DNA from: Leifsonia sp. NPDC080035
GTDB taxonomy: Bacteria; Actinomycetota; Actinomycetes; Actinomycetales; Microbacteriaceae
NCBI RefSeq assembly: GCF_040050925.1
Contig: NZ_CP157390.1
Coordinates: forward strand, 2,852,001 to 2,916,000
Length of the DNA: 64,000 nucleotides
Reading direction: 5' to 3'
In this document: positions 62,905 through 64,000 of the stretch, piece by piece
How positions within the stretch are numbered: position 1 is the first letter of the stretch
Layout of the letters: each line of letters opens with the position of its first letter
Made by a program: the position numbers and the translations under genes
The notes under the pieces: generated by a model
Databases searched by the model: none
Told to the model about the DNA's origin: nothing
Seen by the model: the letters and a program-made list of their open reading frames with translations, nothing else

Positions 62905-62933
62905 TTGTGCACGGCGGACCGAGTCGGCATGAT
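62905..62933 (+). promoter_or_regulatory. Candidate pfkA promoter
   Basis: TTGTGC at 62905-62910, a 17-bp spacer and CATGAT at 62928-62933, 29 bp before the pfkA ATG, which has its own GGAG site. Matches the -35/-10 layout with moderate hexamer scores. Confidence 0.5.
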
Positions 62934-62962
62934 TCGTAGGGGCGAACGAGAAACGGAGCAGC

Positions 62963-63991
<1,029 letters not shown>

Positions 63992-64000
63992 CGCGCGACG

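Overview
The window is chromosomal DNA from a very GC-rich actinobacterium, most likely a member of the Microbacteriaceae close to Leifsonia. That placement is an inference from the gene content and order (rho, prfA, a UDP-GlcNAc transferase, an actinobacterial AtpI-like protein, the atp operon, a long G/P/R-rich IF-2, NusA ending after its KH domains), from frequent GTG starts, and from many TAnnnT boxes placed 6-7 nt before start codons. No rRNA, tRNA, CRISPR array, transposase or prophage gene was recognised.

Layout. (1) 1-11,500: the end of rho, prfA, then convergent cysK-cysE, prmC, a TetR regulator divergent from a drug-type ABC exporter, two paralogous HAD hydrolases, sua5, a wecA-like transferase and an atpI-like gene. 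In related genomes prfA, prmC, sua5 and the transferase usually sit together; here accessory genes split them. (2) 11,684-18,499: complete F1Fo ATP synthase operon atpBEFHAGDC. (3) 18,501-27,861: a P-loop kinase, yaaA, a 0.5 kb gap with no confident gene, two alkylation-repair genes, an aldo/keto reductase, a TetR regulator with a heterodimeric ABC exporter, and a DUF1206 membrane protein. (4) 28,003-46,628: the translation cluster nusA, ylxR, infB, rbfA, truB, ribF. It is split twice: by a secreted beta-propeller/cell-wall-binding protein between nusA and ylxR, and by about 8.5 kb between rbfA and truB. The second insert starts with a compositionally foreign two-gene island (35.7-37.5 kb, about 53% GC in sampled lines), followed by mutY, a zinc-ribbon regulator with a divergent EamA transporter, a kinase-like protein with a damaged P-loop, a PanE-like reductase and a TetR/MFS pair. 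(5) 46,625-53,972: an MFS carrier, then a ROK protein, SorC-type regulator, deoC and two aldehyde dehydrogenase genes forming a probable deoxyribose-phosphate catabolic locus, then an SGNH hydrolase. (6) 54,058-64,000: M20 peptidase, macro-domain protein, CsoR-family metalloregulator, RbsD/FucU-like protein, SNF2 helicase, two-component system, DUF3224 protein, CYTH protein and pfkA.

Most noteworthy: the low-GC island with a membrane protein carrying a possible lysozyme-like domain; at least two families of long intergenic palindromes, each present twice; several clear paired operators at divergent promoters; 17 putative leaderless promoters; and several proteins that keep a fold but have lost hallmark residues (kinase P-loop, second aldehyde dehydrogenase, RbsD/FucU-like protein, ROK protein, CsoR).
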